Assembly: GCA_037367355.1 (NCBI GenBank)
Contig: JAVSCG010000030.1
Location: forward strand, 1-60,000
DNA length: 60,000 nucleotides
Source of the DNA: Neoscytalidium dimidiatum
Lineage: Eukaryota; Ascomycota; Dothideomycetes; Botryosphaeriales; Botryosphaeriaceae
Direction: 5' to 3'
Position numbers and translations under genes: made by a program. Under the pieces are notes generated by a model. The model worked only from the letters and a program-made list of their open reading frames with translations, had not been told where the DNA came from and did not search any database. Shown piece after piece: positions 11,001 to 23,905 of this stretch (the stretch's first letter is position 1; every line of letters starts with the position of its first letter).

Positions 11001-14000
11001 CTAGTAATTTAAAAGACGATATAATTAGCCGCTATTTATCCGTTAGAAGAAGTACTATAAGACCTAGAAATTACGGTATATTTAAATATAATACTAGAAA
11101 TCTTTCCGAAAGTAGCGTTTAGAAATTAGAATTTCTTAATAGCTAAAGCTAGACTTAGAAATAGTATTAAAGAGATAGAGATTATAATAAACTTAGATTA
11201 TCGTATATTAATCTTAGATTAATCTTCTTTAAGAAAGCCGTAGCTTCTAGCTAATATAAATAAAGAATCTAATTCTAGTAGCCGGAATTAACGGAGAACT
11301 AATATACTATAAGGAGTATATTCTACTAAGATTTAGATTTAGAGCTTAGTTTAAAAGCGCCTAGATCTAAGTTTCGTTTATTTAAGAAATTTATCTAGTT
11401 AAAGATTATTAAGAAACGATCCTAGTAGAAATAGATATTATAGAATCTATCGAAATAATACTAGACGTATCGAAATAGACGATTAAGATTATAACTTATT
11501 AAGATACTAAGATATTAATAGAAACTAAAATACGCTCTAAACGAGTAATAAACGATATAAAAGCTAGAGCGAAACGCGATATAATCTTATTAGCGAAGTC
11601 GATTATACTAGTAAAGGTTTAATTTATAAAAGTCTTACTAAAAGGAAGAGATTTTAAATTTATTTCTAAGAAGTAAGAAGATAGTAAGATTAGGGTAATA
11701 ACCTACGTATATATAATAGATTAGAACTTAGAGGCCGTATAAGTACGTAATAACTTAGACGAGCCTATTACGATTCTAAAATACTACCTACTAGATTATC
11801 TATATAATACTAAGATATTACGCTTAGTATAAATCGATAGCGACGACTACGCGCTAGTAGGCTTAAACGTCGATAATATTAATCTATTAATAGAAACTAT
11901 ACTAGATAATAGCGTTATAATCTATAGCGACGAGGAAACTATATAAGCCCTAGTAGAGATAGTAAATTACTATCCTAATCTATAGAAGGATAAACCTTTA
12001 GTTATAAAAATTTCTATTAAGGATTATATAGAAATACCGCTAAAAGAGAACTAGAGTGAATTAATAAAGTTAGCTATAAAGATTTATCTACTATTAGTAA
12101 AGAAGAGAGAGATCGTTAACGAAGTCTTTAATAAGCTTTACGACTAAGAAAAGTTAAGCTAGACGAGAAAATATACCGTTTTCGACTTTCTAGTCTTCGT
12201 AGTATAGAGATAGATTAAAAAAAATAACGCTTAGATAGAGAAGTCTAGAGTAGTAGTAGATATCCGCGGTCTTAATAGAATTTCGTAGAAGGACTTATAC
12301 TTAGTTTTAAGTTAGAATAATATTATTAACGCGATATAAGAGTATTAATATATTATAGTTATCGACGTAATATTCTTCTTTTACTAATAGGTAGTAAAAG
12401 AAGCCGACCGTTATAAATTAATAGTTAATTCGTATTACGGTTAAGAATCCTTTAACGTAGCGATTATAGGTTATATTAACTTAATATTATATATCTAGAG
12501 ATAACTAGACGCGATTCTAAGAAAATATTATATCTTCTATAGAGTCTATATCGACGATATTATAATATATAGTCGTATATTATAGGAATATCTAGAATAT
12601 CTTAATAAGGTCTTCTAGAAGCTAGACTAGATTAAAATTAGTCTTATACTAAAGAAGAGTTTTATCGAATACCTATATATAATACTACTAGAATAGAGAG
12701 TTAATATTTTTAGGCTAGGCTTAACGAAGGAACGTACTAAAGCTCTCGTAGAGATACTATTTCTTAAAACGCTTAAGGATTTAGAGTACTAGATTAGCGT
12801 AACTAGATTTTTATAGAGTAAGATTTTCTATTACGCCGCTATTATTAAGCCCTTAATAGACTATAAGATAGCCTTACTAAAAGTAAGCCCTAAGAAGAGT
12901 AACGTAAGAAAGACCTTTACTAAGCGGACAAAAGTCGTTCTACTAAAAGAACGAAGAGCGATATATAAAGCTATTTAAGCGTATCTAAGAAATTCTTTAT
13001 AGCTAGTATATTACGACTCGAACCGTAGATTATACGTAGATATTAACGCGTTAAAACTCGGTATAGGCGCTTTAGTATACTATATAGAGGGAGACCTAGA
13101 TTCTATTATATTTAACGGAAAGGTCTAACTATAAAAAGACGCGAAAATTTAATTAATTATATTCCTCTCTAAAGCGCTAAAGTTAGCTAAAATACGATAC
13201 TAGTCTACGAAGCTTAAAGTAGTCGGAATAGTATAGACCTTACGTAAAATTAAGTACTTAATATACGTAGGCCTAAAATAGAATATATACTTCTTTATAA
13301 ATTACTATATAATAACGTTTATCGCTTAGTATTATAACCTATAAACGACGTTAGTAATAGATAAGATAAATCTAAAGCTAGTTATAGCTAGCTAGTATAT
13401 CTTCTAATTTAAATTTAAAGTTTTATATAGGCCTAGCCGTACGTATCTAGTACTAAACGTACTAAGTCGCTTACTTATAAAGTTAGATTAAGCGTAAGAT
13501 AATAATATATTAGAAATTCTTAATCTAACTAATATCTTTATAGTTACAATAGTTAAGCTATCAAACGAGTTTAAACGTAAGATCTAGTAAGATTATAACG
13601 TCGACTCGTATTAGATCTATATTCGAAACGTATTAATAGTAATTCGGAAGATAGACCGAGCGGACGCGAAAGCGAGAGCTAAGTACTAGAGCCGTTAAGT
13701 AAATTAAGATTCGTAGAAAAGGCTACGCGCGAACGACGAATCTAAGCTATACAATTAGCGAAATTAAGAGTAAGATAATTAGTAACGCAATAAAGACGAA
13801 GTAGAGCGTAAAGAGGTAGCTATCTAAGATAATAGTAACTAGCCTAAAGAAAAGTACTAGTAGACTAAGATAAAGTTATAGAAAAGACTATAAAAGAATA
13901 AGTAGCGGGAATTAAATAATAAAATAACGCTTAGACGAGTTATAAGTAGCGTAGTATAATAAGAGACGACTAGCGAAGTAGCGCGAGAAGAGGTAGTTAA

Positions 14001-15600
14001 TAAATCGATAAGTAAAAATACGAAGAATAGAGCCGTATAGAATTCTAGAGTTAAAGTACGGATCTTAATACGCTAACTAAGACCGCTAACCTAAGAAAGA
14101 AATACCGTCTTAGCTACGAAGTAAAATAACTAAAATCGACGAAGTACTCGATTAAGACAGTTAATAAGGGCGCTATATATATAAATACTTAAAGATAAAG
14201 ACGAGCCTTCTAAGACGGTATAGAGACTTCGTTTTTTTCTAAGAAACGGCCTAATCTATTACGTAGATCTAGAAGATAGCCGCTACCGTCTCTATATTCT
14301 AACCTTAGTAGAGAAGAAAATCTTCGAGATAGCGTATAATAAGTAGAATTATAAAGGATTTTAGAGATCCTATAATAGAATTAGAACCTTAATATTTATT
14401 AAAAATCTAGTAAAGAAGCTCTAGAACTACCTAAAATAGTGCCTAAAATATTAATTATACATAATGAAACGCTATCGGCTATATAGAGAGCTATATCTAA
14501 TTTATAAGCCGGCTACTCTAAGAGAGATCTAAACTATAGACTTTATCGTAAAACTCTCTCTAATAAAGAAAGCTTACGATACTCTTTTAATCATAACCTA
14601 TAAGGTTACTAAGAAAGTCCTATTACTTAAAGAAAAAGAAAACTAGAAAGTAGAGACGTAGGCAGATCGATACGTTAAGACTATATTATTCTACGAATAA
14701 TTGAGCCTACTACGTATTTAAATTATAGATTAAGATTCCTACTTTATATCTAACTTCTAGAAGTAAGTATATTAAAAGCTAAGAATCGCCTAATATATAA
14801 CTATAGCCTACTACCTATAAGCGGACGGGTAAAGCGAACGTATAAACTAAACGATAGAAATAGCTATACGCTACTATATTATAACGTTTCTAGATAGCAA
14901 ATAGACGGAACTACTTCTATTTCTATAGATATTACTAAATAACGCGATTAATATAACTATTAGTTTCTCGCTAAACTAGCTTATTATAGAAATAAACGCT
15001 TAAATAAACCCGCTAGCGGCCCTAGTAGAGGTATTTAAAGACCGTAAGTAGCTTAGAGACGCGGCGAGACGCGAAGTATAAGAAGCGATTATATTCACGG
15101 TAATAAAGTAGAAAGAACGTTACGATAGAAAATATAAGCCGCTTCGTCTTAAAAAGAGCAATTTAGTCTTTATACGCTTATATTAAGGATATAAGATTTA
15201 GAAATACGTAGACTAAAAGTTCGTATACTAGAGAATAGGTCTATTTCTAATAAAAAAGAAGATTAATAACCTAGTCTACGAGATTAATATCCTACTAAAC
15301 TAGAAAATATACCTAGTTATATTTATAGCGTATCTTAAACTAGTACTAAAAGGCTCTAATCTATATAAATAAAAAACTATCTAGAATTAGAACTAGTAGT
15401 AGAATAGAACGACCTAGACCCCTCTTATAAAATATAAAGACTACTTAATAGAAGAGAATCCTTTATATATAGACGGAAGGTTAAGAAGTATCTCGTCTAA
15501 TAGAAAGAATAGGGACTAGTATATAATTTCTAGTTAACTAAAGAAGCCCTAAAGAATATACGCGATCTCGTAAGGAAATATAATAATTAATACCCCGTAA
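11000..15600 (+). pseudogene. Gypsy-2 pol: protease region, RT, RNase H, integrase
   Basis: RT: VVDIRGLNRISRKDLYLVL near 12255-12310 and the catalytic motif VYIDDIIIYS at 12544-12573, still with both Asp codons. RNase H: LYVDINALKLGIGALVYY near 13026-13085, ending with LYRPSRTYLVLNVLSRL near 13425-13475. Integrase: TIDFIVKLSL near 14533-14562 and a stretch equivalent to the HPQ.DGQ.ERTNQ region near 14806-14860. A GPY/F-like module follows near 15140-15350. A protease site is not seen clearly. The domain order proves Ty3/Gypsy. Scattered TAA/TAG codons make it inactive. Confidence 0.85.
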
Positions 15601-15699
15601 GCTAGCTAGAAAGACGATCTAGAAGAGCGGATCGTTAGTAAATACGAGAGAAACTATAAAAAGAGCGGCCGAAGGCCGACGCGGGTAAAGAAAGCGGCT

Positions 15700-18600
15700 A
15701 GTAGTTAGTATATAGGCCTATTTACTAGAGGTACGTCGGTAAGAACGTAATCTAACTATTAGCTTCTACTAATATTTATTTACGCGCTTCGTATAAAAAA
15801 TAAGCGAATCTACTTTCTATACTAATATACTTATTACGCCGTCTATAAGCTCGTTATAACCTATTAAAGAAGCGTATCTTCGACTTCTAATAAGATACTA
15901 TACGAGTAGATATAAAAATATATACTAAGCCTCGCTAATAGCTTATACGAATACTAGGCCGCGCTACGCGCGAGAACTAATTAAATATTTCTCTAACTAT
16001 TACTCTTAGATTTCCCGTTACTAGATAGTAGTAATCGTTAACTTACTAGTACTTATTATCCGGTACTATAGGCCGAATACTATTACGTTAGATAATCTAA
16101 TAGCGTATAAATAGACTATATTTGTTCTTAATATATTACGCTAGAAGTATTATATCTAGGCCGTTCTAGACGAGATATATACTAAAAACCGACTATATAA
16201 TTAAATACTAGTAACCGTAGTAATAGACGGATTCGTTATATCCGCGCGGTAAGAGATTTACGACTACTAGGGCGAAGTACTCGAAGTATAAAGAGTTTAA
16301 AATATAATATAGATAATACTAACGAGCTATAGCCGCGAGCGTTATATATAGAAAGTAACGCTCGTTATTAATTAGTTTTTAGCTAATAACCTAGAGTTCT
16401 TCTAAATTCTAAAAACGCTTCGTAGTATAGCCGCGAGATTCTATATTAAAATTATTAATAACTTTAGGCTCGGTTTTCTTAATTCTTAAGATAGATAGTT
16501 TACGCTAAAATACTTAATACGCGTCTAGTAGGTTCTAGCTAAGAAGCCGCTCTAGTAGGCTAAATTTAATTTCTAGGTAAACGCGAGCGATTTTAGAAGA
16601 TTTCTACTCTTAGAAAACCTAGTAGATTCTAATCTAGGCTAGCTAGACGATACTAACGTATAGTTCGATATTAACTTTCGATAAAAACTTAAAATAGTAG
16701 TAGGTAGTCTACTCTCTTTCGTAATACTAACGTATCTACTAAGTTCTATCCTCTACGATAGAATTAAGCTTAAGTAAATAAGCGAGGACTAAGATACGTA
16801 AGTATAATTAGCCGAAGCGGACGTAGAATTAGCTCTCGCTAACTTAAATAGTACGCTACTATAGATATATTATACTACTTTTAATATATCGATCGCCTTA
16901 GTAGACGTTATCCTAGCTAACTTTCTATCGACGAGATAGAAGTTTAGCGATCCCCTTAGCCGCGGCGTATAGCGAATTGATACGACTAGAAAGACCGTAG
17001 TAGTTTATAAGGAGATTAATACCCTTCCTCTATACGACGTCGATATAGTAGTCGATAAAGATTATATTCCGCTAGAGAACGTAATTCTTTTATCTAATCT
17101 AGTATACTAAGTTATCTATCTTTATCTAAAAATAGGCTTTCTTACTCTACGCTAACTATACGATTACTAGCTAGCTAATTTTACTATATCCGAATCTCCG
17201 CTTATAATAATCGAGCCGTTAGAGAAACTAGCAATAGTATACCTTAAAGACGGAAAATTAGTATACGGCGTATATAACGGCTATATCTACGCGGGAGTAG
17301 TAGGTTTCTATAAGATATATAGCGATAATACGACCGACTCGATAATCTAATATATAAAGGTAGTATAGCCTTAGTATAACTTAAATATAAAGAACGAAGA
17401 AGTCTATTCCGCCGATAAGAAAGCTCCTAATATTATTCTAATTAAGGATTATAAAATCGATCTAGAGAGATACTTACGCTATATAAAGTAGAACGAGAGT
17501 TATAAAAAGACTTAGAAGAAATACTAGAACGATAAGTTCCTCTATAAGCCCGGATAATATTCGCCTACGTATCTAGATACGTAAGACTATAACGCTAAGA
17601 TAGCGAATAATCTCTAAGCTAGAAAGAAGATAGGCGAGTACGTATTAGTAGTACGTAAAAGCGCGAGGATATACGATCTCCTTCCGGCTAAGAAAATCCC
17701 GATGTCTATTAAGATATCGGAGAATAACGACCTATTAGCTAATATAGGCCTACTTATACTCGTAAATAATACCTTAATAAATATTAAGATCGTATTTATT
17801 AGAAAGCCCTAGCTAGTATAAAATATAGAGGCCTAGACTAATTTTATTACGAAGCTTAGCGGAGAATATTATAAGATCTTAGTTCGTAGTATAACCTTCT
17901 TAGTTATCTATAAGGACTTTAAGAATATTAAAGTAGCTAGAAAGATAGTAAGAAGTTACCGAGTTATACTTAAGACCGAATAAAAATTTCTAAACTAGGT
18001 TAAGAAACTATTCTAGAAGAAGATTATACTAATCGATAACTCTTTAGTCGCAATATTAGATTTAGAAAATATTTAAGTATAAGACGTAAACGCCTATATA
18101 TCCTAGATCGCTTTTTAAATAACTTAGTAAGCTATAACTATTATAGAGAACTCTAGAAAGGTGATCTTCGAGTCGTTTAAATAGAATATTATAAATATAA
18201 GAAAGACCGCTAAAGCTATCTAACGTATAGGCGCTAGAGTTACTAATACTAATTTATATAATAAGCTAAACGACTAGATCGATTACCTAGAAGTCCTAAT
18301 CGCTAATTAGTAGAATATTCTAGTAAACGGTTATACTAGCTAGATTACGGACTATAAAACTAGCCTATAGAATTTAGCTAATATAGTTAAAGCGGTATCT
18401 AGCTAAATATACGATAAAAGTAAAGTAATAACTCTTTTAGGGGATAGTATATTAAAGAACGTAGCGCTGATTAAAGCGCTAGAAGAATAGTTCTAGATAG
18501 TTAAAGACTAGTAGGCTAAAAAGAGGCTAGAATAAGATATTAAGAATAGTATTATAGCGTAATAGAGTTATTAGAATTTAGTAACGAGTACCTCTAGTAA

Positions 18601-18800
18601 GCGAGGAGTAGAAAGCCTCTTCTAATTCCTATAGAAGAAGAAAAGGACTAAGTTAATTAACCTTATAACTTAAATACTAGAAGCGTTACCGAGTATCGAT
18701 AGTAACTTTAAATCGTCTTTCTAAGACGAGTACTAAGGCGCCTAGTTTTACTAACTACTACTATATAACTAATAATAGATAGCTAAAACCCTATAGTTTA
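15700..18800 (+). pseudogene. Gypsy-2 candidate third ORF, about 1,000 codons, no recognised domain
   Basis: One plus-strand phase (for example codons starting at 15941, 16520 and 18755) can be followed from about 15.7 to 18.8 kb with few interruptions, all TAA/TAG that could be former CAA/CAG. Protein-like stretches include VYGVYNGYIYAGVVGFYKIY near 17270-17330 and a C-terminal part rich in Gln, Lys, Ile and Leu, possibly helical, near 18080-18560. It lies after integrase and before the 3' LTR, where envelope-like or accessory ORFs sit in some LTR elements. No signal peptide, membrane span or known motif is apparent. RIP removes TGA, so all stops look RIP-derived; the frame rests on stop density and composition only. 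Confidence 0.45.
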
Positions 18801-19193
18801 GAGCTCTATATAATAAAAGCTTTTTACTATAGTATATAATAACGATAAGATATCTATAACCGTTACCTCTATCTAATATAATACTCTCGGCTATTAATCG
18901 GCTATCTACGGTAAGGTAATACTTATATAAAAAAAAAAAAAGAGACGCGATTAGATACTCTTATATAGAACGTATATCTACGCGGTTAAAAGGACTAACG
19001 GAGCCTAGTAGAGGCCGAGTAGAGGAAGTAATAGTTTAGAAACGAAGAAATATCTAAGCGTAGGACGGATTAGTAATCCGTAAGCGAGTTTTACTTTTTT
19101 TAAGTTTATTATTATTTGTTTTTTTTCTTTAGCTTCTACGTATTATAAGAGAAGCGTAATAGATCGCGATCTATTAAATCGTCGTCTCCTAGA

Positions 19194-19341
19194 TATTACG
19201 ATACGTAGGAAAGAAACCGTAGAAAAGAAACGATAGAGCGATCCGCTCTATAATAGCGGACCGCTATTTAGATAGTTACGATTAACTATATATATATATT
19301 TACGTATCGAGATCCCTACTCCTAATTCGTAATTCCTACTA
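19194..19341 (+). repeat. Gypsy-2 3' LTR (148 bp)
   Basis: It has the same length and ends as the 5' LTR, and the two hairpins recur at about 19235-19249 and 19252-19268. The few differences are mostly C/T or G/A. It is followed by the right target duplicate ttaga (19342-19346). A palindrome tagatcgcgatcta lies about 20 bp upstream. Confidence 0.9.
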
Positions 19342-19346
19342 TTAGA

Positions 19347-20610
19347 GTAGAATAGTTCTAAGACTAATACTTCTATAAATATTCGTTTTAGTAAGTCGAA
19401 AGTATTCTATTATCTTTCTCTTTATATAAATCTATATTTCTTTTTAGTTAGATCTATAAGTAGAGCTAATACCTTTATATAGTTTAGAATAAACTTTTAG
19501 TAAAAATTAGTAAAGCTAAGAAAGAATTATACTTCTTTAATAGTTTTTAACGTAGACTAGTTTCTTATCGCGTCTAGTTTCTTTTCGTCTATACTAATAT
19601 ATTTTAGAGTAATAATAAATTCTAGATACTTAATTTTCTATATATACTATTCGCTCTTATTAGAGGCTATTTAAAGGTTCTATTTCTCTAGTATCTATAG
19701 GATTTTATATACGTACTTAGTATATTCTTTAAGCGTTTCCAAGTATATTAGAATATCGTCTAGATAGACTAGTACGAATATATCTAAGTACGGTTATAAT
19801 ATATTATTAACTAGGCTCTAGAACGTAGCTAGTATATTAGTAAGCCTAAATAGTATTACTATATACTCGTAATATTTAAATCTTATTTAGAAAGCTATTT
19901 TCTATTCTTTACCTTCTTTTATTCGAATAAGATAATAATCTTCTCTAAGATCTAGCTTAGTAAAGTAGTTAGCTTTTCTTAATCTATTCTATAATTTATT
20001 AATACGTAGTAATAGATATTAGTTTTTTATTATAATATTATTTAGTTATCTATAATTAATATAGAGGTAGAGCTTACTATTTTTCTTAGATATAAATAGA
20101 ATAGAGTATCTAGCTAGTAACGTAGAGAGTTAGATATACCTTCTTTTTAGGTTCGTTTCGAGATACTCTCTTAGTACTTTAGCCTTATTCTTAGAAAGAG
20201 AATAGATAGGCTTAAACGTAGGCTACGTTTCTAATAATAGAAGTATTTTATAGTCTTATAGCTTATACTCGGGTAATAATTCTTTATCTTTTTCTTAAAA
20301 TAATTTAGTATATTTCTAGAATTTTAAGGGTATTTTTTCTAGTCCCGTAGTATTTTCTATTATACGTATCTAGTTAAGAACTCTATTTCGTAGACTATAT
20401 CTTTTATAGATTCTTTTTAGATAGTCTTCTCTAAGTAGCTAAAGATTATTAACTTCTAGAGTCCGCTTTTAAATCTATACTAGAATTCGGCGTTCTTATT
20501 TTAAGCCGGGCTTAATATAGACGGTATAAGCTTATTCTTCTTATTTTTTTATACGTAGTAGGGCGTTAAGAGATATTCTTTTAGCCTCTACTAAGTACTC
20601 TTTAAATAGT
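19347..20610 (-). pseudogene. Gypsy-1 copy A reverse transcriptase
   Basis: The minus strand at about 19744-19785 reads FVLVYLDDILIYLETLKEY, the RT active site with both catalytic aspartates intact in codon terms. The remaining palm and thumb lie on either side. It continues leftward across the Gypsy-2 insertion into RNase H at 7.4 kb. Copies B (about 45725-45765) and C (about 52612-52650) carry the same motif. Confidence 0.85.
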
Positions 20611-20752
20611 CTTAGCTCTTAGCTCTAACTCTTTAGCTCTAGCTCTTAGCTTTCTAGCTCTAGCTTTTAGCTCTCTAATTTTAGCTCTTAGCTCTCTAGC
20701 TTTAGCTCTTAGCTCTCTAGCTCTAGCTCTTAACTCTCTAGCTCTAGCTCTT
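20611..20752 (-). repeat. 21-bp coding minisatellite in Gypsy-1 copy A (about 7 units)
   Basis: The plus strand repeats agctctagctcttagctct with a 21-bp period. In the pol frame on the minus strand this reads as a seven-residue unit ELELES(Q), where the Q position is now TAA. It lies between protease and RT. The number of units differs in copy B (46585-46772, about 9) and copy C (53472-53566, about 4-5). Confidence 0.8.
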
Positions 20753-20759
20753 TTATTTC

Positions 20760-21250
20760 GAGGTTTACGAGGTATCGCTTATAGTTATCTTCTAGAAATA
20801 TTATAGTTTTTATGCTCTAACTAATATATAGATCGTAGATCTTTAACTAAGATATTCTAAGAACGATATTATAGTTTAGGCTTATTATTACGTTTAGGTT
20901 AATTCGTTCTTTATAATTTCTAAGAATTATTCGTATCTAATCGGTTTCGATTCTTACTTAGCTCTTATCGTATTCTATTAATAATCTATTAAATATACTA
21001 AGTTTATAGGGGCGTTTCTTAGGTTAGAATAGTAAGTCGTTCTTTCTAAGAAATCTAGAATCTATAAAATTCTCTTACGCTCTACTATTAATTATTATTA
21101 ATATAGTAGTTTCTTCGATTATAACTAGTACTTCTAGTAGCGTCTTAAGTTCTTTCTATTTATAAGATATTCTATTTAATATTAAGTATATAACCTAGTT
21201 AAGAGACCTTTATATTAGCTCTTTCTAGGATTTCTAGCTAGAGAAGCCGT
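20760..21250 (-). pseudogene. Gypsy-1 copy A aspartic protease region
   Basis: At about 21040-21110 the minus strand reads ILIIINSRA followed by a stop-interrupted ENFID. This matches the retropepsin motif (hydrophobic)-DSGA-xx-FI, with Asp to Asn and Gly to Arg, both G-to-A changes of RIP type. In an active element this enzyme cuts the Gag-Pol polyprotein. Here the catalytic Asp codon is lost. Confidence 0.65.
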
Positions 21251-23187
21251 CTAGTTTTTTAATATCTTATAGTATATATACTTATTCTATTCTGCGACTA
21301 AGATCGGAATTTCTTTCTATTAAGTCTATCGTTCTTACTTAATTTTACGCCTCTAGTAGATCTATTCGTTACGTATTTAGTACTAGAAGGTTAGTTCACC
21401 GTATTTTTCGTTAGATACTTATTATAGGGTACTATAGCTTTATATAGCTACGCCGTAATAGTAGAGGATATAGGCTATATCGCGTAGAGACGCGAGATCT
21501 TATTACTACTATATTCTCTAGGCTTCTTCTTTAAGCTAGAATACTATCTTATCGGTCGTTTTTAACGGTAATTTCTTTTAGAGGTACTATACGTCGTTCT
21601 CGAAGAATTATAAGCTAAGTTTTCTATTCTTTATCTAGTACTATTACGATAGTAGATCTATTCTTAATTCGAAAGTCTAGTAGATTATAGAGGTACGACT
21701 AGATTTAATATTCTTTATATCTTTATATTAATTTAGATATTCTATAATTCTATTAAGTATAGCTTAATCCTACTATTACTTAGTATTTTCTATCTTATTA
21801 GATTCTAGTATACTATCGTAAAATTCTCTGGTTTCGCTATTTACGAGGTCTTCGTCGGCTAGAAAGTACTTCTCGATATCTTTCTTTATAGTCTCTTTTA
21901 ATTTTTAGAGTAATATATTAAGTCGTTATAGCTTACTAAAGTACTATCTTATAGTATTCTTATCGCTTTAGTAGATAGTATAATTATCGTTATAGTACGC
22001 TATCTAGCTTAGAGCTATATAGTCTACTATCTTTATAGTAGTAATTTCTTATAGCGCCTTCTATTTTTAGATAGCTACCACTACTTTTTATAACTTTTTC
22101 TTCGAGTATTTATACTTTACGCCCTATTTATCTCTATATTAGATATATAGTTCTTTCTTATAGAGCTCTCTTTCTTTCTTACTCTATTTTCTTTTCTTAC
22201 TCTTATTATTATCGTTCTTTTTATTCTTACCTCTATCTTGCTAGACTATATTATCTATTTCTATAGCGTCGCCTTCTTTCTAGATATAGCGAGGCTTAGC
22301 TTACTTTAAGATATTAGCGTTATACTTCTTTTTATCGAACTATCTCTTTATATAATACTTATCTATAAGTAGGGCTAGTTTAATTATATTATTAAGGGTT
22401 TCTAGTTCTTTATAATACGTTATAGCTTCTTTAATCTCGTCTCTTAATTCTTAGTAGTAAAAGATATATAGCGTAAGATTAAAGTATTCGTCTATAAGAT
22501 ATACTACGTCTTAAAATTTAGCTATATAGTCTTAGACCGTTCTTTTCTACTTTAGATTTATAAGGATTCTTATAGCTAGACGGTTCTTATTAACGCTATT
22601 AAAGACTATCTTAAGCTACTTTATAAAGTTTTAATAGTCGCTAAAGATTATTAAGATTATCTTAAACTATAGATATATAAGTTTCTTTTAGTATTTACGC
22701 TTAAAAGATTAGAACTATTATTCCGCTAATTTTTTAAGGTAGATACTAGCGTATAGAACTTATTCGGCGGGGCTAGCGAAGTTATTATATATAAAGTATA
22801 TATAGTTATTTAGCTATATAATAAAGGCTTAGGTCTTCTTTTAATCTCTATAGTATAGATCTAGCTTTAGAATCTTAATCTTAGTAGCCGATAGTAGAGC
22901 GAGTATCTAGATAAATTAGATACGTAGAATTACGTTTTTATTTTAAAGTTCTAAAATTATATTAAGTAGCTCCTCGTTAGTCGATATATTAAAATATTAA
23001 TTTCCTACTACTATATCTTATTACGGTAGTTACTACGAGTTAAGAGCGTTTTATACCTCTTATACGTACTCGCTACTTAGTACGTCCGCTATAATAGCTA
23101 ATACTATTAGTACTTCTTAAAGTAAGAGAATACTTTCTATTTTCTTTAATTAAATCGCTTTCTTTTCTATAAGGAGGGTAGTTAAAG
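21250..23187 (-). pseudogene. Gypsy-1 copy A gag
   Basis: At about 22390-22560 the minus strand reads DYIAKF...VVYLIDEYFNLTLYIFYYQ followed by LRDEIKEAITYYKELETLNNIIKLAL. This is the retrotransposon Gag pattern of alternating hydrophobic helices. A lysine-rich segment follows near 22140-22230. It sits next to the 5' LTR, as Gag should. RIP stops are frequent. Confidence 0.7.
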
Positions 23188-23905
23188 TATAACGACGGGG
23201 CCTCTACTATTAGGCTTTAGAGTTACCTAGTAGATTTAAATTTTATCGAAGAGTTTACCTTAAAGACGAGGAAAGGGGAGTAATAATAGAATAAGAAGTT
23301 ACGTAATATAGAAGTTTAATAGGCCTTATTACCTCTAAGTTAATATAGTATTAAATTAGAACTTTAAGTTTAACTACGAGAATTAAAGTACTATTTAACG
23401 AGCGTATCTATATACTAGAAAAGAGCTATAGTAATCTAAGAATTATAATATTAGATTAGAGCCCTAGATTAGAGATTTAGATTAGCTCTAATCTATATAG
23501 ATTCTATAGATTTTATATAACTTAGACGCTAAAGCCTACTTTTTAGATTCTAACTTCTACTAGTATTAGCGGATAATACTACTACTATACTCTTATCTTA
23601 TAGTATTTATTCTTATTAACTTTTTACTTTCTATCTATATGGTTCTTTATTTCTTATAAGCTTTTTGTTAGATTATATCTTCTTTCTAATTATTATACTT
23701 AGGAGCGTCCCTCTTATATAGGTAGTAGTTATTACCTACTAGTATTCTCGTATACGCCGTCGTCTCGTATTCTCGGCCTTTCTATACGGGACTAGAGAGT
23801 ACAGCTCTACTATACGTAGGATTCTCGGGGCCTTACGACTTATTTTTCTATACGGGCTCGCGTCCCTCATAGCTATAAAGCCTATATATTCTAGAGTTCG
23901 TAATA
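23188..23905 (-). repeat. Gypsy-1 copy A 5' LTR (718 bp)
   Basis: This is the partner of 4050-4766. The inner flank on the plus strand is tagttaaag directly before the LTR, identical to the flank of the Gag-only element's right LTR at 50655. The sequence after it (23906-23910, gttac) is the right target duplicate, and LINE copy A resumes there. Confidence 0.9.

Larger units (their letters stand above)
7585..19341 (+). mobile_element. Gypsy-2: 11.76-kb Ty3/Gypsy LTR retrotransposon with long 3' extension
   Basis: Two 148-bp LTRs (7585-7732 and 19194-19341) bound the element, flanked by the 5-bp duplication ttaga. The coding sense is plus: Arg-rich gag, RT, RNase H and integrase with GPY/F-like tail end near 15.4 kb, leaving about 3.8 kb before the 3' LTR. 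Its insertion into pol of Gypsy-1 copy A makes it the younger of the two. It is saturated with RIP mutations but keeps many CpG sites. After the 5' LTR the sequence tttagtagc could be a RIP-altered TTTGGTAGC primer-binding site. No clear polypurine tract is seen before the 3' LTR. Confidence 0.9.
4050..23905 (-). mobile_element. Gypsy-1 copy A: Ty3/Gypsy LTR retrotransposon split by Gypsy-2
   Basis: LTRs lie at 4050-4766 and 23188-23905, with a 5-bp duplication attat/gttac outside. Subtracting the nested Gypsy-2 (7585-19341) and its 5-bp duplication leaves about 8.1 kb. Reading the minus strand from right to left the order is gag, protease, RT, RNase H, integrase, then an extra stretch and the polypurine tract. 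This is the Ty3/Gypsy order. All frames are destroyed by RIP. Confidence 0.9.

Noticed and set aside
18926..18945. Poly-A run as the 3' tail of another LINE
   Set aside because: It lies inside Gypsy-2 without a coding body upstream in either orientation and without a target duplication.
20611..20752. Satellite or CRISPR-like array
   Set aside because: The 21-bp units are contiguous without spacers and sit in the pol frame of three element copies, so this is a coding minisatellite.
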